Positions 54,171 through 62,946 of a DNA stretch of 64,000 nucleotides are shown here, one piece after another. The DNA comes from Clostridium cavendishii DSM 21758 (GTDB lineage Bacteria; Bacillota; Clostridia; Clostridiales; Clostridiaceae): positions 248,001 through 312,000 of the forward strand of contig NZ_FQZB01000006.1 in the NCBI RefSeq assembly GCF_900141845.1, written 5' to 3'. Position numbers and translations under genes: made by a program. A model generated the notes under the pieces. It searched no databases. It saw only the letters and a program-made list of their open reading frames with translations, and had not been told where the DNA came from. The stretch's first letter is position 1; each line of letters opens with the position of its first letter.

Positions 54171-56180
54171 TTAAATTTTAAATTTATTAACATTTTCCGT
54201 TAATTTTTTGCTCATACTTGTTAATGAGTCTAATGAAACTGATATTTCTTCTGTTGATTTACTCATTTCTTGTGTTGATGCTGCTATTTCTTCTGAGGAT
54301 GCTGATACTTCTTCTGCTATTGATGAAGCACCTTCTATCTTTCCTAATATAACATCCTTATTTTCATTCAGCATCTCAACTGACTCATTTGCAAGGTTCA
54401 TCTTTGGAGTTATCGCATCTACTGCTGCAGTTATTGTTTCAAAGGATTTTATAGCTGTATAAATATTTCCTTCTTGATTCTTTAATTCATCTTTAACAGT
54501 ATCTGTTGTACCGACCATAACCCCAGTTTCTTTTGATATCTCAGATATAAGATTTGAAATATTTACAGATGAATCTCTACTTTGTTCTGCAAGTTTTCTT
54601 ATCTCATCAGCTACTACTGAAAATCCTTTTCCTGCTTCCCCTGCCCTAGCAGCTTCGATTGCTGCATTTAAAGCTAATAAATTTGTTTGTTCTGATATAC
54701 TGTTTATAAGATTAGTTATTTCATTTATCTTTGTTACATTTTGTCCAACATTCTGAATTTTTACTATTAAATCATTAAACGATTCATTAACATTTTTAAC
54801 TGATTGTATAACATTTCCCATATCTTTGTTACTATTATCAGCCATAGTTTTTATATTGTTGGTATTTACATCAACTTCTTTTATTACATTAACTACACCA
54901 TCTAATTTTGCACTAAATTCTTGTAGTATTCCTGTTATGTCTACTAAGTCTGATGCTTGTTCTATAGTTCCTTTTGCAACATCATTTGTTGCTACTGATA
55001 TATTTTGACTTGATGAACTTAATTCTTCTGCAACTGCTGAAAGATTATCTGATTGTGCATCAATATTTGATGAACTTACTTTTATGTCATTAAGCATAAC
55101 TATCACTGATTCTTTCATAACATCTAAAGCATTTGCCATTTTTCCTATTTCATCTTGTCTCTCTAATATTTCTTTTGAAGTTTCTTCAGTTAAATCGCCC
55201 TCCGCTATTGTTTTTAAATGATTCATTGATATTTTAATTGGACTAGCTATAGCCTTTGATATAAGCGAAACTATAATAATACCTAATGCTATGAATACTA
55301 TTGCAGCTATAGCAATTCCTATTTGTAAACCCTTTAACTCACTTAATATTTCAGTTGTTTCAATTGATATTGCAACTGACCATCCTGTACTTTTTACTGG
55401 TGCATAACCTACATATTTAGATTTTCCTTTATACGTATATTCGCCAACACCGGATTCTCCTGCTACCATTTTCTTTTCTATTTCAACTATTGATTTAAGT
55501 TCTGGATCTTTTTTAACATTTTCAAAATCATTATCTTGAGATAATACTAAATCTTTATTAATGTGTGCTATTGTTGTCCCTGATTTATTAATCATAAAAC
55601 CTTGACCAGTAATACCAAATTTAATATTCTTAGTGTAATCGCTTAATTGATTTCCATCTTCTCCAGACATAAGTACACCGACTATTTGATTATTATATTT
55701 AATAGGAACAGAATATAAAACTATAATTTTGCCATCAGTTTTACTTATTATAGGATCTGATGCATTTGGAGTTCCCGCTATAGCTTTTTTAAAACTATCT
55801 TGTTCAGCTACACTAAATGTTGCTCCATCTGTAGAATATAAGTTACCCTTAGCATCAACAAAGCTCATTCCTAAATGCTTTCCTCTTTCATTTTCTGGAA
55901 TAAGGACTGATATCTTATCTTTAATTGGAACATTTGGATCTTTTAACTTTTCATTTTCTGCTACTAATTTAAGAACTTGTAATTGAGTATTCATTCCATT
56001 TTCCACCACTTGTGAAGCTTGTTCTGCTACTGCTGGTACTGTTGTTTGCACTGTTTTAACTAATGCTTTTTTTGAAATATATGAAGCCATTAAAGATACC
56101 CCTATACATATTACAGCTATTAGTGCCACAAAGCTTACTAGAAGTTGATTTTTAATACTTTTAAATTTCAGCCTTTTCAT
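54171..56180 (-). CDS. Methyl-accepting chemotaxis protein 3 (dCache-HAMP-MCP)
   Basis: 669 residues from ATG 56180, where AAGGGAGAT is the RBS; a 15-residue longer frame to 56225 runs through the RBS and is rejected. This makes all three receptors the same length. The sensor contains FGITGQGFMINKSGTTIAHINKDLV and YVGYAPVKSTGWSVAISIET; signalling tip, HAMP and linker are as in receptors 1 and 2. It is the first receptor of the array, and a cre-like site lies about 65 bases upstream, so its expression may be sugar-controlled. Confidence 0.93.
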   Translation of the reverse strand: MKRLKFKSIKNQLLVSFVALIAVICIGVSLMASYISKKALVKTVQTTVPAVAEQASQVVENGMNTQLQVLKLVAENEKLKDPNVPIKDKISVLIPENERGKHLGMSFVDAKGNLYSTDGATFSVAEQDSFKKAIAGTPNASDPIISKTDGKIIVLYSVPIKYNNQIVGVLMSGEDGNQLSDYTKNIKFGITGQGFMINKSGTTIAHINKDLVLSQDNDFENVKKDPELKSIVEIEKKMVAGESGVGEYTYKGKSKYVGYAPVKSTGWSVAISIETTEILSELKGLQIGIAIAAIVFIALGIIIVSLISKAIASPIKISMNHLKTIAEGDLTEETSKEILERQDEIGKMANALDVMKESVIVMLNDIKVSSSNIDAQSDNLSAVAEELSSSSQNISVATNDVAKGTIEQASDLVDITGILQEFSAKLDGVVNVIKEVDVNTNNIKTMADNSNKDMGNVIQSVKNVNESFNDLIVKIQNVGQNVTKINEITNLINSISEQTNLLALNAAIEAARAGEAGKGFSVVADEIRKLAEQSRDSSVNISNLISEISKETGVMVGTTDTVKDELKNQEGNIYTAIKSFETITAAVDAITPKMNLANESVEMLNENKDVILGKIEGASSIAEEVSASSEEIAASTQEMSKSTEEISVSLDSLTSMSKKLTENVNKFKI

Positions 56181-56243
56181 TTTTATCTCCCTTATTTTTA
56201 TTAATTTATTTCTTATTTCTCCCAAAGCTTATATATTTTTATG

Positions 56244-56257
56244 CGAAAGCGCTTACT
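56244..56257. promoter_or_regulatory. Candidate CcpA cre site before MCP gene 3
   Basis: CGAAAGCGCTTACT contains the cre core GAAAGCGCTT and matches TGAAAGCGCTTTCA at 11 of 14 positions. It lies in the leader or promoter of receptor gene 3. Confidence 0.6.
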
Positions 56258-56389
56258 TTAGATAAAATTTATAGCATAACTCCTTTCGTATATTGTATGA
56301 AAATTTTAGATACTCATAAATTTATTATAGTGTTTATATTTTCGAATTTTTTTTATTATACTTAATATTTAAATAAATTTATAATAATC

Positions 56390-56515
56390 TTCATTAGGAT
56401 CTGATACATTATTTACTCCTACTAACGCTTTTTTTTAATTATCTTGTGCTACTGTTGGTGGTAACGTAGTTTTCACAGTATTAACTAAAGTATTTTTGGG
56501 AATGTATCATAAAAC
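56390..56515 (-). pseudogene. Relic of a fourth MCP gene (sensor-domain fragments)
   Basis: On the minus strand one frame reads FYDTFPKNTLVNTVKTTLPPTVAQDN, then a stop, then KKALVGVNNVSDPNE. The first piece matches receptor positions at the end of TM1 (YISKKSLVNTVNTTLPEVA in receptor 2) and the second matches about 100 residues further on (FKKALSGTSNVSDPIVS in receptor 1). An internal deletion and a stop separate them, and nothing downstream remains in frame. It lies directly upstream of the living array. Confidence 0.8.
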
Positions 56516-56772
56516 CTTTCCTATATAATTTAATAGCCATTAAGTTAAGGACTACTAAGATTTACACTTAACTTAATGGCTATTTTTGTAATCAATTAAA
56601 AATTCTAATTATAAATATAGTTTCATAACATATTATTAATTTTTAACCTTATATAATTAAAAAATAAAATTTAGCAATTATATTTTTTTTAATGATTTTT
56701 TTCTTTCCTTAATGTAAATATACATTTTTCTATTTTCTCAAATTTTAAAGCTTAAATTTATATTATTTAAGC
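56516..56772. other. Intergenic region with an orphan + strand stem-loop
   Basis: No gene is seen. At 56532-56549 and 56567-56584 an 18-bp perfect inverted repeat (AATAGCCATTAAGTTAAG with its complement) is followed on the + strand by TTTTTG. It is a terminator by form, but no + strand gene precedes it. Confidence 0.55.
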
Positions 56773-58509
56773 TTAATTATTTATAACTTTTATAGCCTGT
56801 TCTACTAATTCATCCCTACCTTCCTTAATTCCCCTTATTGTTGGTTTAACTTTAATATCAGGCTTTATTCCTATTCTTTGGGTTTGTCCTCCATCAGGAT
56901 AATATACTCCCCCTCCACTTATTGATAAACTCATTCCTCCAGGTAAAAAAATACTAGTCACATCTCCATCAGCTCCTATGGAGTCACTACCTATAATTAC
57001 TGAATTAGGAGCACATCTTAATGCCATAGCCGTAAATTCAGATTGACTTATACTATTCCCATTAAGTAGTATTGTAACTTTTCCTTTATAATAATCTGGA
57101 TTATCTTTACCAACTTTAAAATCTACACTCTTAAATGTACCTGGTGATTTATAACCTGTCTTTGTATATTTACAAAAAGTGCTTTCCTTAGGAAGAAGAT
57201 ATTCCCCTAAACTATAAACTATGAAATCTGATGGATAATATCTCAAATCTACTATTAACCCTTTTGTATCTTTAAATTTTTTCATAATATCATGTATTTC
57301 ATCTTCTTCTAATGCTCCAGGGCAAATATATCCTATATTATTATTAATAAATTTATGGGATTTTTCTTGTATTTCATAAATTTTTTGAACATCATCTATG
57401 CATTTAACTTTATCTATAAATGTTCTATCTCCTCTTTTTATCTCTATTTGCATTTCTTCATTATTACTTCTCAGTAAGAATCTATTTAACTTAAAATACT
57501 TGGTCTTTTCATTAGAAAAACTTATATACTTCTCTTTTTCTTTTATCAATTTAAATACATCTTTATTATCAACCATCGATATTATATCCCCTGGTTTTAT
57601 TTGCATTTTATCCTCATACCCTTTAATTATACTTGTTACAACTAATTTACCTTGTACAAAATCAAACTTTAGTGGCGCATAATATCTTCCAAAGTAATTA
57701 TTTATAGCACCGTCCATATCTTCAACATAGGTATGGGAATCGTGTATGCACTTTCCTAATTCCAAAACTGTAAGCTTATAAGATAATTGATCTTTACATT
57801 CTATAAACTTAGGTATGAATTTTTTTAATACTTTATCCCAATCCTTATCAACCAAATTTTTATAAGGATAAAAATATTCTACAATGTTCCAACATCTAAA
57901 TAAACTTAAAAGTTTATATCCGTCATCACTATAACTCATATTTTCATAAAGTTGTTCATGTCCAAAAGTTGCTATACCTATTTGTGAAAACCAAACATAG
58001 TTATGCCAATTATAACTTCTATCAGCTCTACTTATCTTAACTAATAAATTGCTTAGTTGATCCCCTAAATCCTTATTATTCTTTATCCAATCTATATCTG
58101 CTTTTAGCAAAACATTTTCTTCTGATAAATTAGTATTTTGTGATATTTTCACTTCTCCTAACTTATTTATCCATTCATAAATATTATTATTCAGCTCTTT
58201 ATCATTTTTAGCATTTAAAACTTTTGGTAACTCTCTAAAAAGTTCATAATCCCAATTTACTTCTCCACTTGCTATTTTAGGGTGATAATATTTCACAAAT
58301 CCCCAAACCTTACAAAGCTTATATAGATTTTTTGTTTCCCTATTATCTAACTTCTCAATTTTTATATTTGATCCATTATCAAATTCCTTATCTTCTGCAA
58401 AAACATTTACTTTAGGGATAGATACTAGTAAGAATATTATAGTCATCATGAATATTAAAATCTTTTGTTTATTATATAATTTTAATCTACTGATTGAATT
58501 AACTTCCAT
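56773..58509 (-). CDS. S41 family peptidase, paralogue 3
   Basis: 578 residues with a signal anchor (about 14-36), the LYKLCKVWGFVKYYHPKIA motif, a PDZ-like KPGDIISMVDNKDV and a catalytic core containing LIVDLRYYP and GNSISQSEFTAMALR, with the Ser aligned to the proposed nucleophile of the other copies. SIGADGD and a C-terminal GIKPDIKVKPTIRGIKEGRDEL complete the match. It is closest to paralogue 2 in the catalytic region. RBS GGGGGAGG lies before ATG 58509. It is a single-gene unit. Confidence 0.85.
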   Translation of the reverse strand: MEVNSISRLKLYNKQKILIFMMTIIFLLVSIPKVNVFAEDKEFDNGSNIKIEKLDNRETKNLYKLCKVWGFVKYYHPKIASGEVNWDYELFRELPKVLNAKNDKELNNNIYEWINKLGEVKISQNTNLSEENVLLKADIDWIKNNKDLGDQLSNLLVKISRADRSYNWHNYVWFSQIGIATFGHEQLYENMSYSDDGYKLLSLFRCWNIVEYFYPYKNLVDKDWDKVLKKFIPKFIECKDQLSYKLTVLELGKCIHDSHTYVEDMDGAINNYFGRYYAPLKFDFVQGKLVVTSIIKGYEDKMQIKPGDIISMVDNKDVFKLIKEKEKYISFSNEKTKYFKLNRFLLRSNNEEMQIEIKRGDRTFIDKVKCIDDVQKIYEIQEKSHKFINNNIGYICPGALEEDEIHDIMKKFKDTKGLIVDLRYYPSDFIVYSLGEYLLPKESTFCKYTKTGYKSPGTFKSVDFKVGKDNPDYYKGKVTILLNGNSISQSEFTAMALRCAPNSVIIGSDSIGADGDVTSIFLPGGMSLSISGGGVYYPDGGQTQRIGIKPDIKVKPTIRGIKEGRDELVEQAIKVINN

Positions 58510-58636
58510 TTTATCCTCCCCCTTTTAATAAAAATTAAAGATATCCTTTACATAATCTTACTACTTTAATTTACCATTTTCAATATCTATGCATATTTAC
58601 ATTATTCTTACATTTTTTTTGATTTTAACCATAAAA

Positions 58637-58662
58637 AGAGCACTAGAAAAAATCTAGTGCTT
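58637..58662 (-). terminator. prfB terminator
   Basis: AGCACTAGA pairs with TCTAGTGCT across a short loop, followed on the minus strand by CTTTTTA. Confidence 0.82.
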
Positions 58663-58667
58663 ATTTT

Positions 58668-59772
58668 TTACTTACTATCACTATTTAAATATGCTGTTAT
58701 AAACTCATCTATTTCTCCGTCCATAACCCCTGATACATTTGCTGTTTCAACTCCAGTTCTATGATCCTTCACCATAGAATAAGGATGAAATACATAACTT
58801 CTTATCTGGCTTCCCCAACCCATATCCTTAAGCTCTCCTGTAAGATCTTCTATTTTTTCTTTATGAGCTCTTTCCTTAAGTTCTACAAGCTTTGATTTTA
58901 ACATCTTCATAGCAGTCTCTTTGTTTGAAAGCTGACTTCTTTCATTTTGACATTGAACTACTATTCCTGTAGGTAAATGTGTTATTCTTACTGCTGAGTC
59001 TGTTGTATTTACGTGCTGTCCACCTGAACCACTAGACCTATAAGTATCTATTCTTAAATCCACTGGATTTATTTCTATATCCTGATTTTCTGTAAGCTCT
59101 GGTACAACTTCAACTGATGCAAAAGAAGTTTGTCTTTTACCATTTGCATTAAATGGTGATATTCTAACAAGTCTATGAATTCCCTTTTCAGCCTTTAAAT
59201 AACCATATGCAAATTCCCCTGCTACCTTTAAGGTCACACTTTTAACTCCAGCTTCATCACCTGGTAAATAATCCAAAGTTTCTAACTTATACCCTTTTTT
59301 CTCACACCATCGTGTGTACATTCTAAGTAGCATTCCAGTCCAATCATTCGCATCATCTCCACCTACTCCTGTATGTAGAGTAAGTATAGCTGTATTTGTA
59401 TCATACTCACCTGAAAGCATTATTTCTATCCTAAAAGCTTCTATTAATTTTTCAGCTTCCTTAATTTCACTTATTATTTCTGAGACTGTTTCTTTATCAT
59501 CCTCTTCCATAAGCTCTTTTAATACCTCTACATCATCAAGCTTAGTTACTAAGGAATTATATCTCTCTATTTTGTCTTTTAACCTTTTGGCTTCTTGGGT
59601 TATCTCTTGTGCCTTATTTATATCATCCCAAAAGCCATTTTCCTGCATATTTAATTCTAGTTCTTGAAGCTTTTTACTAAGACTTGCTAAGTCAAAGTGA
59701 AGCCCCCATTTCCTTTAATATATTTCTTAATCCTGCTAATTTCGAAAGCTGATTTTCTAGCTCCATTATCAT
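58668..59772 (-). CDS. prfB: Peptide chain release factor 2, with programmed +1 frameshift
   Basis: RF2 terminates translation at UGA and UAA on the ribosome. The first 26 codons run from ATG 59772 (RBS AGAGGTGA) to CTT at 59697-59695, then meet TGA at 59694-59692. A +1 shift on CTT TGA C, skipping T 59694, continues as DLASLSKKLQELELNMQENG to the stop at 58668, giving 367 residues. GGGGG lies five bases before the CTT, as an internal Shine-Dalgarno. The SPF stop-recognition motif (RISPFNANGKRQTSF) and the GGQ motif (SSGSGGQHVNTTDSAV) are both present. Without the shift the ORF would appear to start at 59648. Confidence 0.95.
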
Positions 59773-59858
59773 ATATTATCTCACCTCTATCGCGTTAAAT
59801 AAATATCTAGATAAGTATAGCACTTTTTAATAATAGTATAAATATTTATTTAAAAAAT

Positions 59859-59890
59859 AAACTCAAAATGCTTATATGCATTTTGAGTTT
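59859..59890 (-). terminator. pyrE terminator
   Basis: AAACTCAAAATGC pairs with GCATTTTGAGTTT across a 6-base loop, with T-rich flanks on both sides. It lies between pyrE and prfB. The stretch 59900-59990 beside it is an AT-rich low-complexity tract of repeated CAATTATC-like words. Confidence 0.82.
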
Positions 59891-59990
59891 TATTTCAAAA
59901 TTGAAAGTTCAATTATCACTCAACTCTCAACTTTTAATTATCTACTATCTTTCAATCAACTGTCCATTATCAATTACCTATTATAATTCA

Positions 59991-60665
59991 CTATTTAACC
60001 CCATATATTTCATAATAAGCTTCAATCTTAGCTTTCATCTCATCATCTATTAACACTTGTCCATTTACTTCTCTATTATATAAATACTCAAGTACTTCTT
60101 TCATAGTTACTATAGCTGATGTTTTAAAACCATACTTTTCATTTATTTCACAAAGAGCCGTCTTCTCACCAGTTCCTCTTTCCATTCTATCTACTGATAT
60201 TATAAGACCTACTACTTCTAAATCACCTTGTTCCTTTAATATAGGCATTGTCTCACCTATTGATGTTCCAGCTGTTGTCACATCTTCTATTATAAGAACC
60301 CTATCCCCTGTTTTAAGTTTACTTCCAAGAAGTATTCCCTTATCGCCATGATCTTTTATTTCTTTTCTATTAGAACAGTACTCAACCTCTATACCATATT
60401 TACTACTTAACGCCATTACTGTAGTTACACTTAAAGGTATTCCTTTATATGCTGGTCCAAATAAAACATTAAAATCCCCACCGAAGTTCTCCTTTATTGC
60501 TTCAGCATAAAATTCACCAAGTCTTCTTAACTGACTTCCTGTTTTATAATTACCTGTGTTCACAAAAAAAGGAGTGTTCCTACCACTTTTAGTAACAAAG
60601 TCACCAAATGTAAGTACGCTACACTCCACCATAAATTCAATAAAGTCTTTTTTGTATTGTTTCAT
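59991..60665 (-). CDS. pyrE: Orotate phosphoribosyltransferase
   Basis: 224 residues; converts orotate and PRPP to orotidine 5'-phosphate in pyrimidine synthesis. The PRPP-binding motif is VLIIEDVTTAGTSIGE (about 120-135). NTGNYKTGSQLRRLGEFYAEAI, FGPAYKGIPLSVTT and EYCSNRKEIKDHGDKG are the flexible-loop and substrate motifs. GGAGGG lies before ATG 60665. It is monocistronic here, away from the other pyr genes. Confidence 0.96.
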   Translation of the reverse strand: MKQYKKDFIEFMVECSVLTFGDFVTKSGRNTPFFVNTGNYKTGSQLRRLGEFYAEAIKENFGGDFNVLFGPAYKGIPLSVTTVMALSSKYGIEVEYCSNRKEIKDHGDKGILLGSKLKTGDRVLIIEDVTTAGTSIGETMPILKEQGDLEVVGLIISVDRMERGTGEKTALCEINEKYGFKTSAIVTMKEVLEYLYNREVNGQVLIDDEMKAKIEAYYEIYGVK

Positions 60666-61064
60666 AACTGTCCGCCCTCCAATTATAATTAACTAAAAAT
60701 CCCTTTGATTTTTAAATATTATATACTATATTCTTGAAAATGTATATAATAAATTATTTTTTTAGTTTTTATATTATACTATTTAAAAATATAATTTTAA
60801 AATTTTACTCATCCCTAATATGATAGAGCATAAAATTTCATATAATTCTATTAAAAATCTCCTAATATCTAATATTTAATGTTAATTAATATTCATTATC
60901 AGATATTTTGTATTAGAATAAGAAAACATTAATATTAACTAATATATTTAATTTAAATTAACTTTTTTGACTATATTTAAAGTTTGTGTTTTTTTATCTT
61001 ATAATAAATAATTTAATTATAGTTTTTTAACTTTTAAATGAACATCGTTCAGAGGAGGATTAAT
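60666..61064. other. AT-rich divergent intergenic region with palindromic operator
   Basis: 399 bases with no ORF. TGAACATCGTTCA (61039-61051) is a palindrome placed directly before the RBS of the ABC efflux operon. It has the form of a TetR-type operator. An AT-rich imperfect repeat of AATATTAACT-type words lies at about 60865-60950. No riboswitch was recognised upstream of pyrE. Confidence 0.5.
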
Positions 61065-61811
61065 ATGTTAGTTCAGATTAATAATTTAGTAAAAGAATAT
61101 AAAGATTTTAAAGCTGTTGACCTTGATGTTTTAGAAATTAAAGAAGGAGAGGTATTTGGTTTTTTAGGTCCTAATGGTGCTGGTAAAACTACTACCATTA
61201 GCATACTTAGCGGTTTATATACTAAGTTTAATGGTTCAGTAAGTATTTTTAACAAAGACATACGAAAATATTCTTTTGATATAAAAAAGGATATGGGTGT
61301 AGTTCCTCAAGACTTAGCACTTTTAGAGGATCTTACTGCTGAAGAAAATGTTACTTTCTTTGCTAAACTTTATGGATTAAAAGGAGCAAAACTTAAGGAA
61401 GCTGTTAAAGAAACTTTAGAGTTTGTCGGGCTTTGGGATAGAAGAAAAGATTTTCCTAATAAGTTCTCTGGTGGTATGAAAAGAAGACTTAATATAGCTT
61501 GTGCTATTGTTCATAAACCTAGACTTATAATCTTTGATGAGCCAACTGTAGGTATAGACCCACAATCAAGAAATAATATTTTAGATACTATTAAAGAATT
61601 AAATAAACAAGGCTCAACCATTATATATACTTCTCACTACATGGAAGAAGTTGAAGCTATTTGTACTGATATCTGTATAATGGATCATGGTAAAGTTATA
61701 GCTAAGGGAAGTAAAGATGAAGTAAAAGCTTTAGTTCCAAAAGAAAATGGTGAAAAGGCTACACTTGAAGAAGTGTTTTTACATTTAACAGGTAGAACAC
61801 TTAGAGATTAA
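61065..61811 (+). CDS. ABC transporter ATP-binding subunit (ABC-2 exporter, DrrA/NatA-like)
   Basis: 248 residues from ATG 61065, with AGAGGAGG upstream; an in-frame ATG at 61038 precedes that RBS and overlaps the palindrome, so it is rejected. Walker A is GPNGAGKTT, the signature is FSGGMKRR, Walker B is LIIFDEPTVG, and the H-loop is TSHYMEE. It is the first of a three-gene operon with two ABC-2 permeases and probably exports a drug, lipid or peptide. Confidence 0.93.
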   Translation: MLVQINNLVKEYKDFKAVDLDVLEIKEGEVFGFLGPNGAGKTTTISILSGLYTKFNGSVSIFNKDIRKYSFDIKKDMGVVPQDLALLEDLTAEENVTFFAKLYGLKGAKLKEAVKETLEFVGLWDRRKDFPNKFSGGMKRRLNIACAIVHKPRLIIFDEPTVGIDPQSRNNILDTIKELNKQGSTIIYTSHYMEEVEAICTDICIMDHGKVIAKGSKDEVKALVPKENGEKATLEEVFLHLTGRTLRD

Positions 61812-61827
61812 TAAAGGAGTTGATTTT

Positions 61828-62946
61828 ATGAATTTTTTTACCATAGCTCGGTATAGAATTTTGCAATATTTAAGGGATAAGCAGTCTTTAATATCTATGC
61901 TTTTAATTCCTATAATCTTAATTTTAATACTTGGTAACGCGCTAAAAAATAGTTCTGATTTCTCAGCTCGTAAAATAGATAAGATTAATGTTATTTATCT
62001 TAATAGAGGAGAAGGTAAAAACAGAGATAATTTTAATAACTTCATTAAAGCAGATTATTTAAATAATATTATAAATCCAACTGAAATAAGCAACTTTGAT
62101 GAAGGTAAGGATTTAATATTAAAAAGAAAATACGATGCTTTTATAATATATGATGAAAATATAACTGGAAAGCTTCAAGTAGTTGGTAGTGATTACAATG
62201 CTCTTGGAGTATCTATAGTACAAAATATAGCTGATAGCTATGCTTCTACTGGTAATACTTTTGAAGCTCTTCAAAAGATTAAAGCAAGAGATTTTAATTT
62301 TAGTAAAACTTCTAATATTTCTGATAATCCTGTAGCTGTTTCAGGCAAAAAGCCTGCCGCTGTTGATTATTATTCTATAACTATGCTTGTTATGATTATT
62401 TTATTTGGATCAATTTATGCAAACTTTGCTATAGATATAGATTATTATAGTGTAGTTGGTGGAAGAATGAAAACAGCTCCTGTGAAGCTTTGGGAGATAT
62501 TTGTTGGTGAAGGTATAGGCTCCTTATTTACTCTTATGTGGCAAGCAATTATTCTTCTATTAGTATCACGTTTTGCATTTAATGTTAACTTCGGAGATTC
62601 AATTTTCGTACTGCTATTAACAGTTTTTTCATTAGCAATTATGTCTACTATGCTTGGAATATTAGCTTGTATGGCAACAAAAAAAGGTATGTCTGGACTT
62701 ATTTTCTTAAATATATTAGTCCCTATATTAACTTTCTTAGGTGGTGGGTTTGTTAAAGTGAACTTTACAGGTTTTTTAGGAACGCTATCCCGTTTGACAC
62801 CTAACTATTTAGCTCAAAATGCTATATTTAAAAACATTTATGGTGGCTCTACTAGTGAAATATATCTAAGTATTTTAGGGCTTTGGATTTTTACTTTCAT
62901 ATTCTTTATAGGAGCTAAAATCGTTGGAAGGAGGGATATAATATGA
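61828..62946 (+). CDS. ABC-2 type permease 1
   Basis: A 372-residue membrane protein: one N-terminal TM helix (about 18-38), a large extracellular domain (about 39-185) and five further TM helices at about 186-365, ending with a GARRDII-like tail. This is the YhgE/DrrB-like ABC-2 layout. RBS AAAGGAG precedes ATG 61828. Its stop overlaps the start of the next permease by ATGA. Confidence 0.88.
   Translation: MNFFTIARYRILQYLRDKQSLISMLLIPIILILILGNALKNSSDFSARKIDKINVIYLNRGEGKNRDNFNNFIKADYLNNIINPTEISNFDEGKDLILKRKYDAFIIYDENITGKLQVVGSDYNALGVSIVQNIADSYASTGNTFEALQKIKARDFNFSKTSNISDNPVAVSGKKPAAVDYYSITMLVMIILFGSIYANFAIDIDYYSVVGGRMKTAPVKLWEIFVGEGIGSLFTLMWQAIILLLVSRFAFNVNFGDSIFVLLLTVFSLAIMSTMLGILACMATKKGMSGLIFLNILVPILTFLGGGFVKVNFTGFLGTLSRLTPNYLAQNAIFKNIYGGSTSEIYLSILGLWIFTFIFFIGAKIVGRRDII

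Noticed and set aside
50237..55986. Repeated + strand frames across the three MCP genes
   Set aside because: They recur at equal positions because the receptor genes are paralogous; they are antisense shadows of strong coding sequences.
59900..59990. Possible CRISPR-like or tandem repeat tract
   Set aside because: CAATTATC-like words vary in sequence and spacing; there are no constant repeats with unique spacers.
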